Origin: an uncultured Clostridia bacterium
GTDB taxonomy: Bacteria > Bacillota_A > Clostridia > Oscillospirales > Oscillospiraceae
DNA length: 10,992 bases
Assembly (NCBI GenBank): GCA_946405325.1
Contig: CAMJGU010000008.1
Location: 1-10,992, forward strand
Reading direction: 5' to 3'
Shown here: positions 1 through 6,548 of the stretch, piece by piece
How positions within the stretch are numbered: the first letter of the stretch is position 1
Layout of the letters: the number at the start of each line of letters is the position of its first letter
Translations under genes and position numbers: made by a program
The notes under the pieces: model-generated
Database searches by the model: none
Told to the model about the DNA's origin: nothing
What the model saw: only the letters and a program-made list of their open reading frames with translations

Positions 1-1
1 G

Positions 2-532
2 CTCTACGGCCCGCAGGGGACGGGGCTGCTGCTCTGCGGCGCGGCGGCAAAGCCGATTTTCGAGGGCGGCACCAGCAGCGCGTCGCTCGCACAGGATATG
101 CCAGACTTCCTGCCCGACCGTCTGGAGGCGGGCACGCACAATGTCCCCGGCATCGCGGGACTGGAGGCAGGGCTTCGCTTCGTGCGGGAAAAGACGCCGG
201 AGCGCATTTTGCGCCACGAGCGCCGCCTGATCCGCCGCGCGGCGGAGGGACTGTCCCGCGTGAGCGGCGTCACGCCCTACGTCGCGGCGGACGAGCGGCG
301 GCAGCTGGGCGTGCTGTCCTTCACCGTGGACGGAAGACCGCCCGAGGACGTGGCGGAGGCGCTGGCAAACCGCGGCGTCGCCGTGCGCGCGGGGCTGCAC
401 TGCGCGCCGCTGGCGCACCGCAGCGGCGGCACGGCGGAGGCGGGCACGGTGCGCGTGAGCGTGTCGGCGTTCGAGACGGACGCGGAGATCGACGGTTTCC
501 TGCGCGCTTTGCGCGCGTCGCTGCATGCGTGA
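2..532 (+). CDS. Class-V aminotransferase, cysteine desulfurase-like (3' part, 5' truncated by window edge)
   Basis: This is a PLP-dependent fold-type I enzyme of the class-V aminotransferase / cysteine desulfurase superfamily; members take sulfur from cysteine or act on related substrates in the cytoplasm. The open frame enters from the left edge and 176 residues are visible. It begins LYGPQGTG, the segment that normally follows the PLP-binding lysine, so that lysine lies just outside the window. Further on are LEAGTHNVPGIAGLEAG (visible residues about 41-57) and RAGLHCAPLAH, whose cysteine (codon 401-403) sits where group-II desulfurases carry the catalytic Cys. The C-terminus VRVSVSAFETDAEIDGFL is typical of the small domain. 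It resembles the subfamily of generic clostridial class-V enzymes more than IscS or SufS. The substrate cannot be deduced. A 128-bp gap with a promoter separates it from cdaA, so it is probably not part of the downstream operon. Confidence 0.85.
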   Translation, partial: LYGPQGTGLLLCGAAAKPIFEGGTSSASLAQDMPDFLPDRLEAGTHNVPGIAGLEAGLRFVREKTPERILRHERRLIRRAAEGLSRVSGVTPYVAADERRQLGVLSFTVDGRPPEDVAEALANRGVAVRAGLHCAPLAHRSGGTAEAGTVRVSVSAFETDAEIDGFLRALRASLHA

Positions 533-585
533 CCGCTTGCACAAAGAACGCGCGAGATTTCATGGAAAATTCACAGCTCTCCCGG

Positions 586-614
586 TTGCTTTTTTTCTGC
601 GCTTATATTAGAAT
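586..614 (+). promoter_or_regulatory. Sigma-A-type promoter upstream of cdaA
   Basis: A -35 hexamer TTGCTT (586-591) is separated by exactly 17 bp from a -10 hexamer TAGAAT (609-614), within the only AT-rich patch of the surrounding GC-rich sequence. Transcription would start near 621, leaving a leader of about 40 nt before the cdaA start codon. It is the only convincing promoter I see in the window. The T-run at 590-597 overlaps the -35 region and has no stem before it, so it does not look like a terminator for the preceding gene. Start site and strength are inferred from consensus only. Confidence 0.65.
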
Positions 615-660
615 AAGACTACTTGTGAAAATAGGCGCACTATGAAATGGGAGAGACCGG

Positions 661-1554
661 ATGGAAGTTGTGACGACGTTCTTTGAAGGCGCGCTGCGCT
701 ATATCGGCACGATCGCGATCAGCGACTGGCTGGATATCGTGCTGATGGCGCTGCTGCTCTACCGCGCGCTGCGGCTGGTGGGCCGCACCCGCGCGGCAAA
801 TTTGGGCCGGGTCGTGGTGTATTTTCTCATCGCGTTGGTGCTCAGCGACGTGCTGCACCTCAACAGCATCAACTTCATCCTGAAAAATATCCTGACCTGG
901 GGCGTACTGGGCCTCATCATCCTGTTCCAGCCCGAGCTGCGCCGCCTGCTGGAGCAGGTGGGCTCGAGCAAGCTCGCGAGCTTTAACCCGTTTGCGCGCG
1001 TGCAGCAAAAGAGCGTCATCGAGACCGCCATCGCGCAGACCGTGGACGCCTGCGCCGACATGTCCGAGTCCCACACCGGCGTGCTGATGGTGTTCGAGCG
1101 CAAGACGCATCTGGACGAACAGGTGCGCAGCGGCACGGTGGTGGACGCGCAGGTGTCCAGCCAGCTTTTGAAGAACATCTTCTTCGTCAAGGCGGCGCTG
1201 CACGACGGCGCGGTCATCGTCCGCGACGGGCGCCTGCTCGCGGCGGGCTGCATCCTGCCGCTGACGCATAACGTGAACATCAGCCCCGACCTCGGCACCC
1301 GCCACCGCGCGGGCATCGGCATGAGCGAGAACTCCGACGCGGTGGTGGTCATCGTCTCCGAGGAGACCGGCGCGATCTCGGTCGCGACCGGCGGCATGCT
1401 CAAGCGCCACCTCACGCCGGCGACGCTGGAAAAGCTGCTGACCAACGAGCTGATCCCCGCCACGGAGGAGGAAGAGCCGCTGGAGAAGTTCCGCGTGCGT
1501 CTGCCGTGGCTGCGCAAGGGTGAAAAGGAGGCGAGCAGCGATGTCAATGAGTAA
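661..1554 (+). CDS. cdaA: Diadenylate cyclase CdaA (membrane c-di-AMP synthase)
   Basis: CdaA condenses two ATP into cyclic di-AMP, the second messenger that controls potassium and osmolyte transport and cell-wall homeostasis in Firmicutes; it is anchored in the membrane with its DAC domain in the cytoplasm. The 297-residue protein has three hydrophobic segments (about 23-40, 49-66 and 72-90), a short linker and a DAC domain at about 105-255. The catalytic DGA motif is at 182-184 and the RHR motif at 214-216, followed by AGIGMSE; both are intact. It is somewhat longer than B. subtilis CdaA (273 aa) because of an acidic then basic C-terminal tail after residue 265. The ATG at 661 follows GGGAGAG (649-655) with 5 nt spacing; ATGs at 642 and 647 are out of frame. 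The gene follows the promoter at 586-614 and overlaps cdaR by 14 bp. Confidence 0.96.
   Translation: MEVVTTFFEGALRYIGTIAISDWLDIVLMALLLYRALRLVGRTRAANLGRVVVYFLIALVLSDVLHLNSINFILKNILTWGVLGLIILFQPELRRLLEQVGSSKLASFNPFARVQQKSVIETAIAQTVDACADMSESHTGVLMVFERKTHLDEQVRSGTVVDAQVSSQLLKNIFFVKAALHDGAVIVRDGRLLAAGCILPLTHNVNISPDLGTRHRAGIGMSENSDAVVVIVSEETGAISVATGGMLKRHLTPATLEKLLTNELIPATEEEEPLEKFRVRLPWLRKGEKEASSDVNE
1524..1530 (+). promoter_or_regulatory. Ribosome binding site deciding the cdaR start
   Basis: AAAGGAG lies inside the 3' end of cdaA, 10 nt before the ATG at 1541. An in-frame GTG at 1520 would place this Shine-Dalgarno inside the coding sequence, and an ATG at 1547 would be 16 nt away, so 1541 is the best supported start. 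Confidence 0.7.
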
Positions 1555-2818
1555 CGGACGAAAAGCTCTCTACACCGTCATCTCCGTCGCCATCGCCTTT
1601 GCGCTGTGGTTCTATGTGAACAGCACGGCGGACGTGGACATCACGATCAGCGACATTCCGGTGGAGTTCTACAACGCCGAGACGGCGCTTGCGAACAAGG
1701 GTCTTGTCCTCATCGGCGGCGGCGACGCCACGGTAGATCTGGTGCTGACGATGCCCCGTGACATGGTCTATGGCTTTGACAGCGACCGCCTGCGTCTGGT
1801 GGCGGACTTGAGTTCCATCAACACCACCGGCACGCAGTCGCTGACCTACAACATCGCCTATCCGCCGGGGATCAACCCTAGTCAGGTGTCGGTCAAATCG
1901 CCGACGGTGCGCACGGTCTCCGTCCGCGTGGGCGAGCTGTACCGCAAGAACGACGTGGAGATCCGCGTCAACCTTGTGGGCAACGTGGCGGACGGCTACG
2001 TCGCCGGCCGCGTCCAGCTCCTGCCGAGCGTGCTGGAGGTCTGGGGCCAGCAGAGCGACGTGACCAACGTCAGCTACGCCATGGTGACGCTGAACATCGA
2101 AAACGCCCGCTCGACCATCGTCGAGCAGTTGGAATACGCCCTCTATGACTACGAGGATCAGCCCATCACGAGCGGCAGCATCCACGCCGCGAGCGACACG
2201 ATCCAGGTGACCATGCCGGTCATCTCCGCCACGGACATTCCGCTGACGATCAACTTTGTCGAAGCGGACGGCGTCCGGCTGGAGAGCTTCGACTACACGC
2301 TCGACGTGCCCGCCGTGACGCTCTCCGGCGACGCCAACCAGATCGCGGCGCTCAAGGAGATCGTCCTCGGCGAGGTCACGCTTGCCGAGATCGAGGATAC
2401 CGCGACCTTTACCTTTGCCATTCCCATCCCCGACGGCATGACCAACCTCAGCGGCGTGACCGAGGCGACGCTGACCATCACCAACCGCGACGTGGCGACG
2501 AAGTCCGTGGTCGTGACCAACTTCGATTACGAGAACTTCGGCGTCGAGGATCGCACGGTGGAGGTCGTCACCGGCTCGCTGACCGTGACGCTGCGCGGCG
2601 CCAAGACCATCCTCGAGAGCATCACGTCGCTGGACGTGACCGCGGTGGCGGACCTCTCCGGCGTCACCAACGCCAGCGGCACCTACACGGTGCCCGCCAC
2701 GATCCGCGTGGCGAACGACCTCGACGTGGGCACGGTGCAGTCCCATCTGCTGACGGTGCGCATCGGCCTGCCGGAGGAGGAAACTGATACAGAACTGGAA
2801 ACGGAAGAGGAAGCATGA
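1541..2818 (+). CDS. cdaR: CdaR, YbbR-domain regulator of diadenylate cyclase
   Basis: CdaR (YbbR) proteins are membrane-anchored, mainly extracytoplasmic, and modulate the activity of the adjacent CdaA. The 425-residue protein has a short cytoplasmic N-terminus, one hydrophobic helix at about 9-26 (LYTVISVAIAFALWFYV), then a long beta-rich exterior region. Four YbbR-like repeats can be discerned, roughly 35-130, 135-225, 232-315 and 322-410, each ending in an alternating-valine strand such as TVRTVSVRVGE or LLTVRIGL. The last 15 residues are strongly acidic (EEETDTELETEEEA). The start overlaps the end of cdaA by 14 bp and the stop overlaps the next start as ATGA, which implies coupled translation. 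In B. subtilis and many other Firmicutes glmM follows cdaR; here an RseC-like gene does. Repeat boundaries are estimates by eye. Confidence 0.93.
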   Translation: MSMSNGRKALYTVISVAIAFALWFYVNSTADVDITISDIPVEFYNAETALANKGLVLIGGGDATVDLVLTMPRDMVYGFDSDRLRLVADLSSINTTGTQSLTYNIAYPPGINPSQVSVKSPTVRTVSVRVGELYRKNDVEIRVNLVGNVADGYVAGRVQLLPSVLEVWGQQSDVTNVSYAMVTLNIENARSTIVEQLEYALYDYEDQPITSGSIHAASDTIQVTMPVISATDIPLTINFVEADGVRLESFDYTLDVPAVTLSGDANQIAALKEIVLGEVTLAEIEDTATFTFAIPIPDGMTNLSGVTEATLTITNRDVATKSVVVTNFDYENFGVEDRTVEVVTGSLTVTLRGAKTILESITSLDVTAVADLSGVTNASGTYTVPATIRVANDLDVGTVQSHLLTVRIGLPEEETDTELETEEEA

Positions 2819-3222
2819 CACAGATCGCAACGGTTGACAAGCTGCGCCCGGACGGCCGGGCGGAGATCGTGGTGGCGCGGCAATCCGCCTGCGCCCACGA
2901 CTGCCATGAGTGCGCCGGCTGCGGCGGCACGCCGACGCCCATCCGCGCGGTGGTGGACAACCCCGTGGGCGCGAAGGCGGGGGAGAAGGTCGTGGTGGAG
3001 AGCTCCACGCGGCAGGTCTTCGGTATCATCCTGCTGGTCTATTTGGTGCCGGTGGCGCTGTTCTTCCTCGCCTACTTCGCAACGTCCCCGCTCGGCAGCG
3101 AGGGACTGTCCATCGCGGCGTCGATCCTCGCGTTTTTCTGCGGCGTCGTGCCCGCGATCCTCTACGACCGGCGGGTGAAGCGAAGCGGCGGCATGCGCTT
3201 CACCATCGTCCGCACGTTCTGA
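2815..3222 (+). CDS. RseC/MucC-like (SoxR-reducing system type) membrane protein
   Basis: This 135-residue protein has the layout of the RseC/MucC family: an N-terminal cytoplasmic segment with clustered cysteines, a small beta-rich part, then two transmembrane helices. The cysteines are at 26, 30, 33 and 36 (C-x3-C-x2-C-x2-C within ACAHDCHECAGCGG) and could bind an iron-sulfur cluster or another metal. The hydrophobic helices lie at about 68-88 and 97-115, followed by a basic tail. E. coli RseC is linked to reduction of the SoxR iron-sulfur centre with the Rnf complex and to sigma-E control. Clostridial members are common but their role is not established, and no soxR or rnf gene is visible here. 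The ATG at 2815 overlaps the cdaR stop (ATGA) and follows the purine-rich GAAGAGGA. The family call is good; the function is inferred only from the family. Confidence 0.85.
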   Translation: MTQIATVDKLRPDGRAEIVVARQSACAHDCHECAGCGGTPTPIRAVVDNPVGAKAGEKVVVESSTRQVFGIILLVYLVPVALFFLAYFATSPLGSEGLSIAASILAFFCGVVPAILYDRRVKRSGGMRFTIVRTF

Positions 3223-3223
3223 C

Positions 3224-4117
3224 GTGTTCGGCTATGTCCGACCCGCCGCGCAGCGTCTGGACGAGACGGAGCTGCAGCGCTTTCGGAGCGCCTACTGCGG
3301 ACTTTGCCACACGCTGGGGCGGCGCTACGGCTTCGCGGCGCGGTGGCTGCTGAACTTCGACTTCACGCTGCTGGCGATCCTGCTCTCACTGGGCACAGCG
3401 GCGACGAGCCGCTGTCGACGCTGCGTCGCGCACCCCTGCCGCGGCTGCGAGGCGATGGACGCTTCGACGGCGTTGGACGCGGCGGCGGATCGCAGCGTGG
3501 TGCTCGCGTGGTGGCAGATCCAGGATCACATCGCCGATCACGGCTTTTGGAAAAGTATTCCCTACCGCCTCGCGGCGCTTTTGTACCGCGGCGCATACCG
3601 TAAAGCAAAAACGCTTGTCCCTTCCTTTGACGCCGCGGTGCAGCGGCACCTGCGGGACTTGGACGAGCGCGAGAGCGAGCACTGCGCGTCGCTGGACGCG
3701 GCGGCGGAGCCGTTCGCGGCGCTGCTTGCCGAGATCGCGGCGGCGGAGCCGGACGAGACGCGGCGGCGGATCTTCACGCAGCTGTTCTACCACCTAGGCC
3801 GCTGGATCTACCTCGTCGACGCGGCGGACGACTTCCGAGCCGACGCCAGAAGCGGCAATTACAACCCCCTGCGCTATCGCTATGCAATCGAAGGGGACAC
3901 GCTTCCGGACGAGGTCAAGACCGCCGTCGGCGAGACGCTGGACGCCTCGATCCGCCAGATGGCGGGGGCGTACGCGCTGCTCGACGCGGGAGCGTGGACG
4001 GCGGTGCTCGACAGTATTTTTTACGACAGCCTTTACGGCATCGGCAAGGCGGTGCTCAGCGGCGTCTACCGAAAACAAAAACGGCGAATCCGAAGGACAA
4101 AAGAGGAACCGATATGA
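3224..4117 (+). CDS. DUF5685 family protein
   Basis: I recognise this 297-residue protein as DUF5685, a family of unknown function widespread in Clostridia. The N-terminus MFGYVRP followed by YCGLC (24-28) is its hallmark. A second cysteine set, C64, C67, C72 and C75 ([13 protein letters not shown]), lies where relatives have an RC-x-AHP motif. Further on are [10 protein letters not shown] (101-110) and [21 protein letters not shown] (197-217), in which D199, D202, D203 and D207 form an acidic helix face. This acidic pattern recalls the metal-binding aspartates of mostly helical class-I isoprenoid-synthase-like proteins, but that is inference. No signal peptide is evident. The start is GTG at 3224, 1 nt after the preceding stop and without a clear Shine-Dalgarno; it matches the family N-terminus. 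The stop overlaps the next ATG (ATGA). No biochemical function can be assigned. Confidence 0.88.
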   Translation: MFGYVRPAAQRLDETELQRFRSAYCGLCHTLGRRYGFAARWLLNFDFTLLAILLSLGTAATSRCRRCVAHPCRGCEAMDASTALDAAADRSVVLAWWQIQDHIADHGFWKSIPYRLAALLYRGAYRKAKTLVPSFDAAVQRHLRDLDERESEHCASLDAAAEPFAALLAEIAAAEPDETRRRIFTQLFYHLGRWIYLVDAADDFRADARSGNYNPLRYRYAIEGDTLPDEVKTAVGETLDASIRQMAGAYALLDAGAWTAVLDSIFYDSLYGIGKAVLSGVYRKQKRRIRRTKEEPI

Positions 4118-4737
4118 CCGATCCCTACAAAGTCTTGAATATCGCGCCCACGGCCTCCGATGACGAAGTCAAGCACGCTTACCGCGAGCTGGCGCGCAAG
4201 TACCATCCGGACAACTACCACGACAATCCGCTGGCGGATCTTGCGCAGGAGAAGATGAAGGAGATCAACGAGGCGTACGAGCAGATCCAGAAGCAGCGTA
4301 AGTCGGGCGCGGCTTATACGGCCCAAGGCTCCGCGCAGAGTTACAGCTATGGCGGCAGCTCCTATAGTACCGCGTCGGCAAACCCCGTGATGCAGCGGGT
4401 GCGCATGGCGATCAACAACGGCGACATCTCCATGGCGGAACGGCTGCTGAACGAAGCGCCGGAGCACGACGCGGAGTGGAACTTCCTCATGGGCGTGGTC
4501 TGCTCCCGCCGCGGCTGGATGGACGACGCGAAGCGCTGTTTCGAGACCGCGTGCCGCATGGACCCCGGCAACGCGGAGTACCGGCAGGCGCTGCAAATGC
4601 TGCAAAACACCAACGCATACCGCCCGGCGGGCTATCACCGCGGCGGCACGATGTCTTATGACGACAGCTGCATGAGACTGTGTGCCGGGCTTGCGTGCTA
4701 CAGCACCACCGGCTGCCCGATTTTCTTTTGCATATAA
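4114..4737 (+). CDS. J-domain protein with TPR-like segment and cysteine-rich tail
   Basis: The first 64 or so residues form a complete J domain: [22 protein letters not shown], then RKYHPDNY with the HPD motif at 31-33, and EINEAYEQI. It should therefore stimulate a DnaK/Hsp70 ATPase. It is not DnaJ itself (dnaJ): the 207-residue protein lacks the Gly/Phe-rich region, the CxxCxGxG zinc repeats and the C-terminal substrate domains. Instead there is a Ser/Tyr/Ala linker (65-90), a helical-repeat segment with one clear TPR-like unit (about 119-163, [10 protein letters not shown] through [15 protein letters not shown]), and a short tail with C186, C190, C195, C201 and C206. The ATG at 4114 follows AAAAGAGG with 7 nt spacing and overlaps the DUF5685 stop. 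The last residues overlap the AAGGAG that serves yicC. It is probably a specialised co-chaperone, perhaps for its neighbours; the client is unknown. Confidence 0.9.
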   Translation: MTDPYKVLNIAPTASDDEVKHAYRELARKYHPDNYHDNPLADLAQEKMKEINEAYEQIQKQRKSGAAYTAQGSAQSYSYGGSSYSTASANPVMQRVRMAINNGDISMAERLLNEAPEHDAEWNFLMGVVCSRRGWMDDAKRCFETACRMDPGNAEYRQALQMLQNTNAYRPAGYHRGGTMSYDDSCMRLCAGLACYSTTGCPIFFCI

Positions 4738-4741
4738 GGAG
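4736..4741 (+). promoter_or_regulatory. Ribosome binding site of yicC overlapping upstream stop codon
   Basis: AAGGAG begins within the TAA stop of the J-domain gene and is 8 nt before the yicC ATG. This fixes the yicC start at the conserved MVKSMTGYGRA and means ribosomes terminating upstream sit on the site, which allows coupling. Confidence 0.65.
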
Positions 4742-4749
4742 TTAACAAA

Positions 4750-5634
4750 ATGGTCAAGAGCATGACCGGCTACGGCCGGGCGAGACAAACCCTGAACGGA
4801 CGCGACATCACCGTGGAGGTGAAGAGCGTCAACAACCGCTACCTCGATACCACAGTCAAGCTGCCGCGCGCGTACATCTTCACCGAGGACGCCATCAAGC
4901 AGCGCGTGCAGAAGGCGGTCTCCCGCGGCAAGGTGGACGTGTTCGTGTCCATCGACGCCACCGGCGCGGACGAGGCGGTGGTCACCGTCAACGAGCCGCT
5001 GGCGAAGTCGTACTTAGAGGCGCTGCGCAAGATCAGCGCCCTCAATCCCAGCATGCTCCGCGGCGAGTACAGCGCCGTGGACGTGGCGCGGTTCCCGGAT
5101 GTGCTGACCGTCACCAAGGCGGAAGAGGACCTGGAGAGCGTACAGCGCGACATCTGCGCTGTGGCGGACGAGGCGTTGGCAAACTACAACGCGATGCGCG
5201 CGGTGGAGGGCGAGAAGCTGGCGGCGGACATCGGCGCGCGGCTCACCACCATCGAGACGCTGACCGGCAAGGTGGAGGCGCGCTCGCCGGAGACGGTGCG
5301 CGAATACCGCGAAAAGCTCACCGCGCGGATGCAGGAGGTGCTGCAAAGCACCACCATCGAGGAGTCCCGCATCCTGACCGAGGCCGCCATCTACGCCGAC
5401 AAGATCGCCGTGGACGAGGAGACGGTGCGGCTTCGGAGCCACGTTTCCCAGCTGCGCACGATGCTCACCTCCGACGAGCCCATGGGCCGCAAGATGGACT
5501 TCCTCATTCAGGAGGTCAACCGCGAGAGCAACACCTGCGGCTCGAAGTGCAACGACGTGGAGATCGCGCGCGTGGTCGTCGAGCTCAAGGCGGAGGTCGA
5601 GAAGATCCGCGAGCAGGTGCAGAACATCGAATAA
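4750..5634 (+). CDS. yicC: YicC/YloC family endoribonuclease
   Basis: This is a full-length (294 aa) YicC-family protein, a metal-dependent endoribonuclease family found across bacteria; E. coli YicC has been connected with small-RNA turnover. The YicC-like N-terminal domain opens with MVKSMTGYGRA (1-11) and SVNNRYLD (26-33). A coiled, charged middle (about 125-200) leads to the DUF1732 C-terminal domain with GRKMDFLIQEVNRESNT (246-262) and GSKCNDVEIA (264-273), the most conserved part of the family. The gene heads the block that matches B. subtilis yloC-ylzA-gmk-yloH-yloI-priA-def-fmt-yloM, so it is the yloC counterpart. Its stop is immediately followed by a copy of its last nine bases. RNA substrates in this lineage are unknown. 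Confidence 0.95.
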   Translation: MVKSMTGYGRARQTLNGRDITVEVKSVNNRYLDTTVKLPRAYIFTEDAIKQRVQKAVSRGKVDVFVSIDATGADEAVVTVNEPLAKSYLEALRKISALNPSMLRGEYSAVDVARFPDVLTVTKAEEDLESVQRDICAVADEALANYNAMRAVEGEKLAADIGARLTTIETLTGKVEARSPETVREYREKLTARMQEVLQSTTIEESRILTEAAIYADKIAVDEETVRLRSHVSQLRTMLTSDEPMGRKMDFLIQEVNRESNTCGSKCNDVEIARVVVELKAEVEKIREQVQNIE

Positions 5635-5643
5635 ATCGAATAA
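5626..5643 (+). repeat. Perfect 9-bp tandem duplication across the yicC stop
   Basis: ATCGAATAA occurs twice back to back, at 5626-5634 and 5635-5643. The first copy encodes the last two residues (Ile-Glu) and stop of YicC; the second repeats Ile-Glu-stop in frame, giving a backup stop 9 nt further on. The second copy runs into the AAGAGG that precedes remA. It looks like a local replication-slippage duplication. Confidence 0.85.
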
Positions 5644-5652
5644 GAGGTACGT

Positions 5653-5919
5653 ATGCAGCTCATCAACATAGGCTTTGGCAATCTGGTCTCCGCCGAGCGG
5701 ATGCTCGCCGTCGTGTCGCCGGACTCCGCGCCCATCAAGCGGCTCATTTCCGAGTCCCGCGAGCGCGGCATGCTCATCGACGCGACCTACGGCCGCAAGA
5801 CCGCGGCGGTATTCATCATGGACAGCGACCACGTGGTGCTCTCCGCCATCCCCGCGGCAAAGATCGCGGAGCGCATGGGCGTGGAGGTGCTGGGCGGTCT
5901 GGACGATATGGAGGATTGA
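5653..5919 (+). CDS. remA: RemA/DUF370 family DNA-binding regulator
   Basis: The 88-residue protein matches the RemA family over its whole length: [20 protein letters not shown] (5-24), [28 protein letters not shown] (39-58) and DHVVLSAI (59-66). In B. subtilis RemA assembles into ring-shaped oligomers around which DNA wraps, and activates biofilm-matrix and osmoprotection genes; conserved arginines contact DNA, and R16 and R48 here are the likely counterparts. Clostridial orthologues at this locus are common, but their targets are not known. The position between yicC and gmk is the conserved ylzA position. The ATG at 5653 follows AAGAGG with 5 nt spacing. Nothing is missing relative to the family; the C-terminus is slightly acidic (GGLDDMED). 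Confidence 0.93.
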   Translation: MQLINIGFGNLVSAERMLAVVSPDSAPIKRLISESRERGMLIDATYGRKTAAVFIMDSDHVVLSAIPAAKIAERMGVEVLGGLDDMED

Positions 5920-5924
5920 AAAAC

Positions 5925-6518
5925 ATGCATCAGGGAAAGACTTTTATCATCTCCGGCCCCTCCGGCGTGGGCAAAAGCACCGTGCTCCACGAGCTGTTCA
6001 AGGGCCGTGACGACCTGTATTTCTCCATCTCCGCCACCACCCGCGAGCCGCGGGAGGGCGAGGAGGACGGCGTCCACTATCACTTCATCGACGTCAAGCA
6101 CTTTCAGGAGCTGATCGAGGCGGACGCGCTGCTGGAGTACGCCGAATACGTCGGCAACTTCTACGGCACGCCGAAGAAGTACGTCGACAAGGCGATGAAC
6201 GAGGGCAGGGACGTGATCCTCGATATCGAGGTGCAGGGCGCGCTGCAGGTGTGCACGAAGCGTCCGGAGACGGTGCGCATCTTCATCGCGCCGCCGTCGT
6301 GGGACGAGCTGGAGCGCCGCCTGAAGAGCCGCGGCACCGACAGCCCCGACAAGATCCAGAAGCGCCTGCTGCGCGCCAAGGCGGAGCTTCGCACCGCCGA
6401 CGTGTACGATTACTTTGTCATCAACGACTCGGTGGAACGGGCCGTGCGCGAGATCAACGCCATTATGATCGCCGAGCACTGCAAGCCCGCCGACCGGATG
6501 AAAATATTGAGTGAATAA
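5925..6518 (+). CDS. gmk: Guanylate kinase
   Basis: Guanylate kinase phosphorylates GMP (and dGMP) to GDP with ATP in the cytoplasm, feeding GTP and (p)ppGpp pools. The 197-residue protein has the P-loop GPSGVGKS (11-18), the GMP-binding SATTREPREGE segment (36-46), YAEYVGNFYGTP (72-83), LDIEVQGALQV (99-109, the Walker-B-like region) and the lid RLKSRGTDSPDKIQKRL (132-148). All expected motifs are present and the length is normal for the family. The start chosen is the ATG at 5925, giving MHQGKTFIISG; upstream in-frame extension would run through remA. GGAGG at 5910-5914, inside the end of remA, is 10 nt upstream, and only 5 nt separate the two genes. It sits in its conserved position between remA and rpoZ. 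Confidence 0.97.
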   Translation: MHQGKTFIISGPSGVGKSTVLHELFKGRDDLYFSISATTREPREGEEDGVHYHFIDVKHFQELIEADALLEYAEYVGNFYGTPKKYVDKAMNEGRDVILDIEVQGALQVCTKRPETVRIFIAPPSWDELERRLKSRGTDSPDKIQKRLLRAKAELRTADVYDYFVINDSVERAVREINAIMIAEHCKPADRMKILSE

Positions 6519-6548
6519 CCCACATTTCAAGAAAGAAGGAACCCGATT

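Noticed and set aside
502..516. GCGCGC-TTT-GCGCGC hairpin near the end of the aminotransferase
   Set aside because: It lies within the coding sequence and no T-run follows it, so it is not a terminator; such pairs are expected in GC-rich codons.
590..597. T-run as terminator for the aminotransferase gene
   Set aside because: No stable stem precedes it, and it overlaps the -35 and spacer of a well-spaced promoter, which explains it better.
533..660. A c-di-AMP (ydaO-type) or other riboswitch upstream of cdaA
   Set aside because: The predicted leader is only about 40 nt and the gap has no complex inverted-repeat structure, which is too little for such an aptamer.
640..1547. Long minus-strand open frames opposite cdaA
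   Set aside because: Their translations are rich in His, Arg, Ala and Ser with no recognisable domain, and they oppose a gene with intact catalytic motifs. They are the usual GC-rich antisense shadows.
1544..2830. 428-codon minus-strand open frame opposite cdaR
   Set aside because: The composition (His, Asp, Arg, Val runs) mirrors the plus-strand codons of cdaR; it has no domain, no ribosome binding site and no promoter.
5014..5832. Minus-strand open frame spanning yicC and remA
   Set aside because: It crosses two well-conserved plus-strand genes and is dominated by Leu, His, Asp and Arg; an artefact of GC-rich third positions.
5547..5924. Upstream in-frame extension of gmk
   Set aside because: The open frame continues upstream through remA and the end of yicC, but it gives an Arg/Gly-rich non-family sequence. 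The ATG at 5925 with GGAGG upstream matches the guanylate kinase N-terminus.
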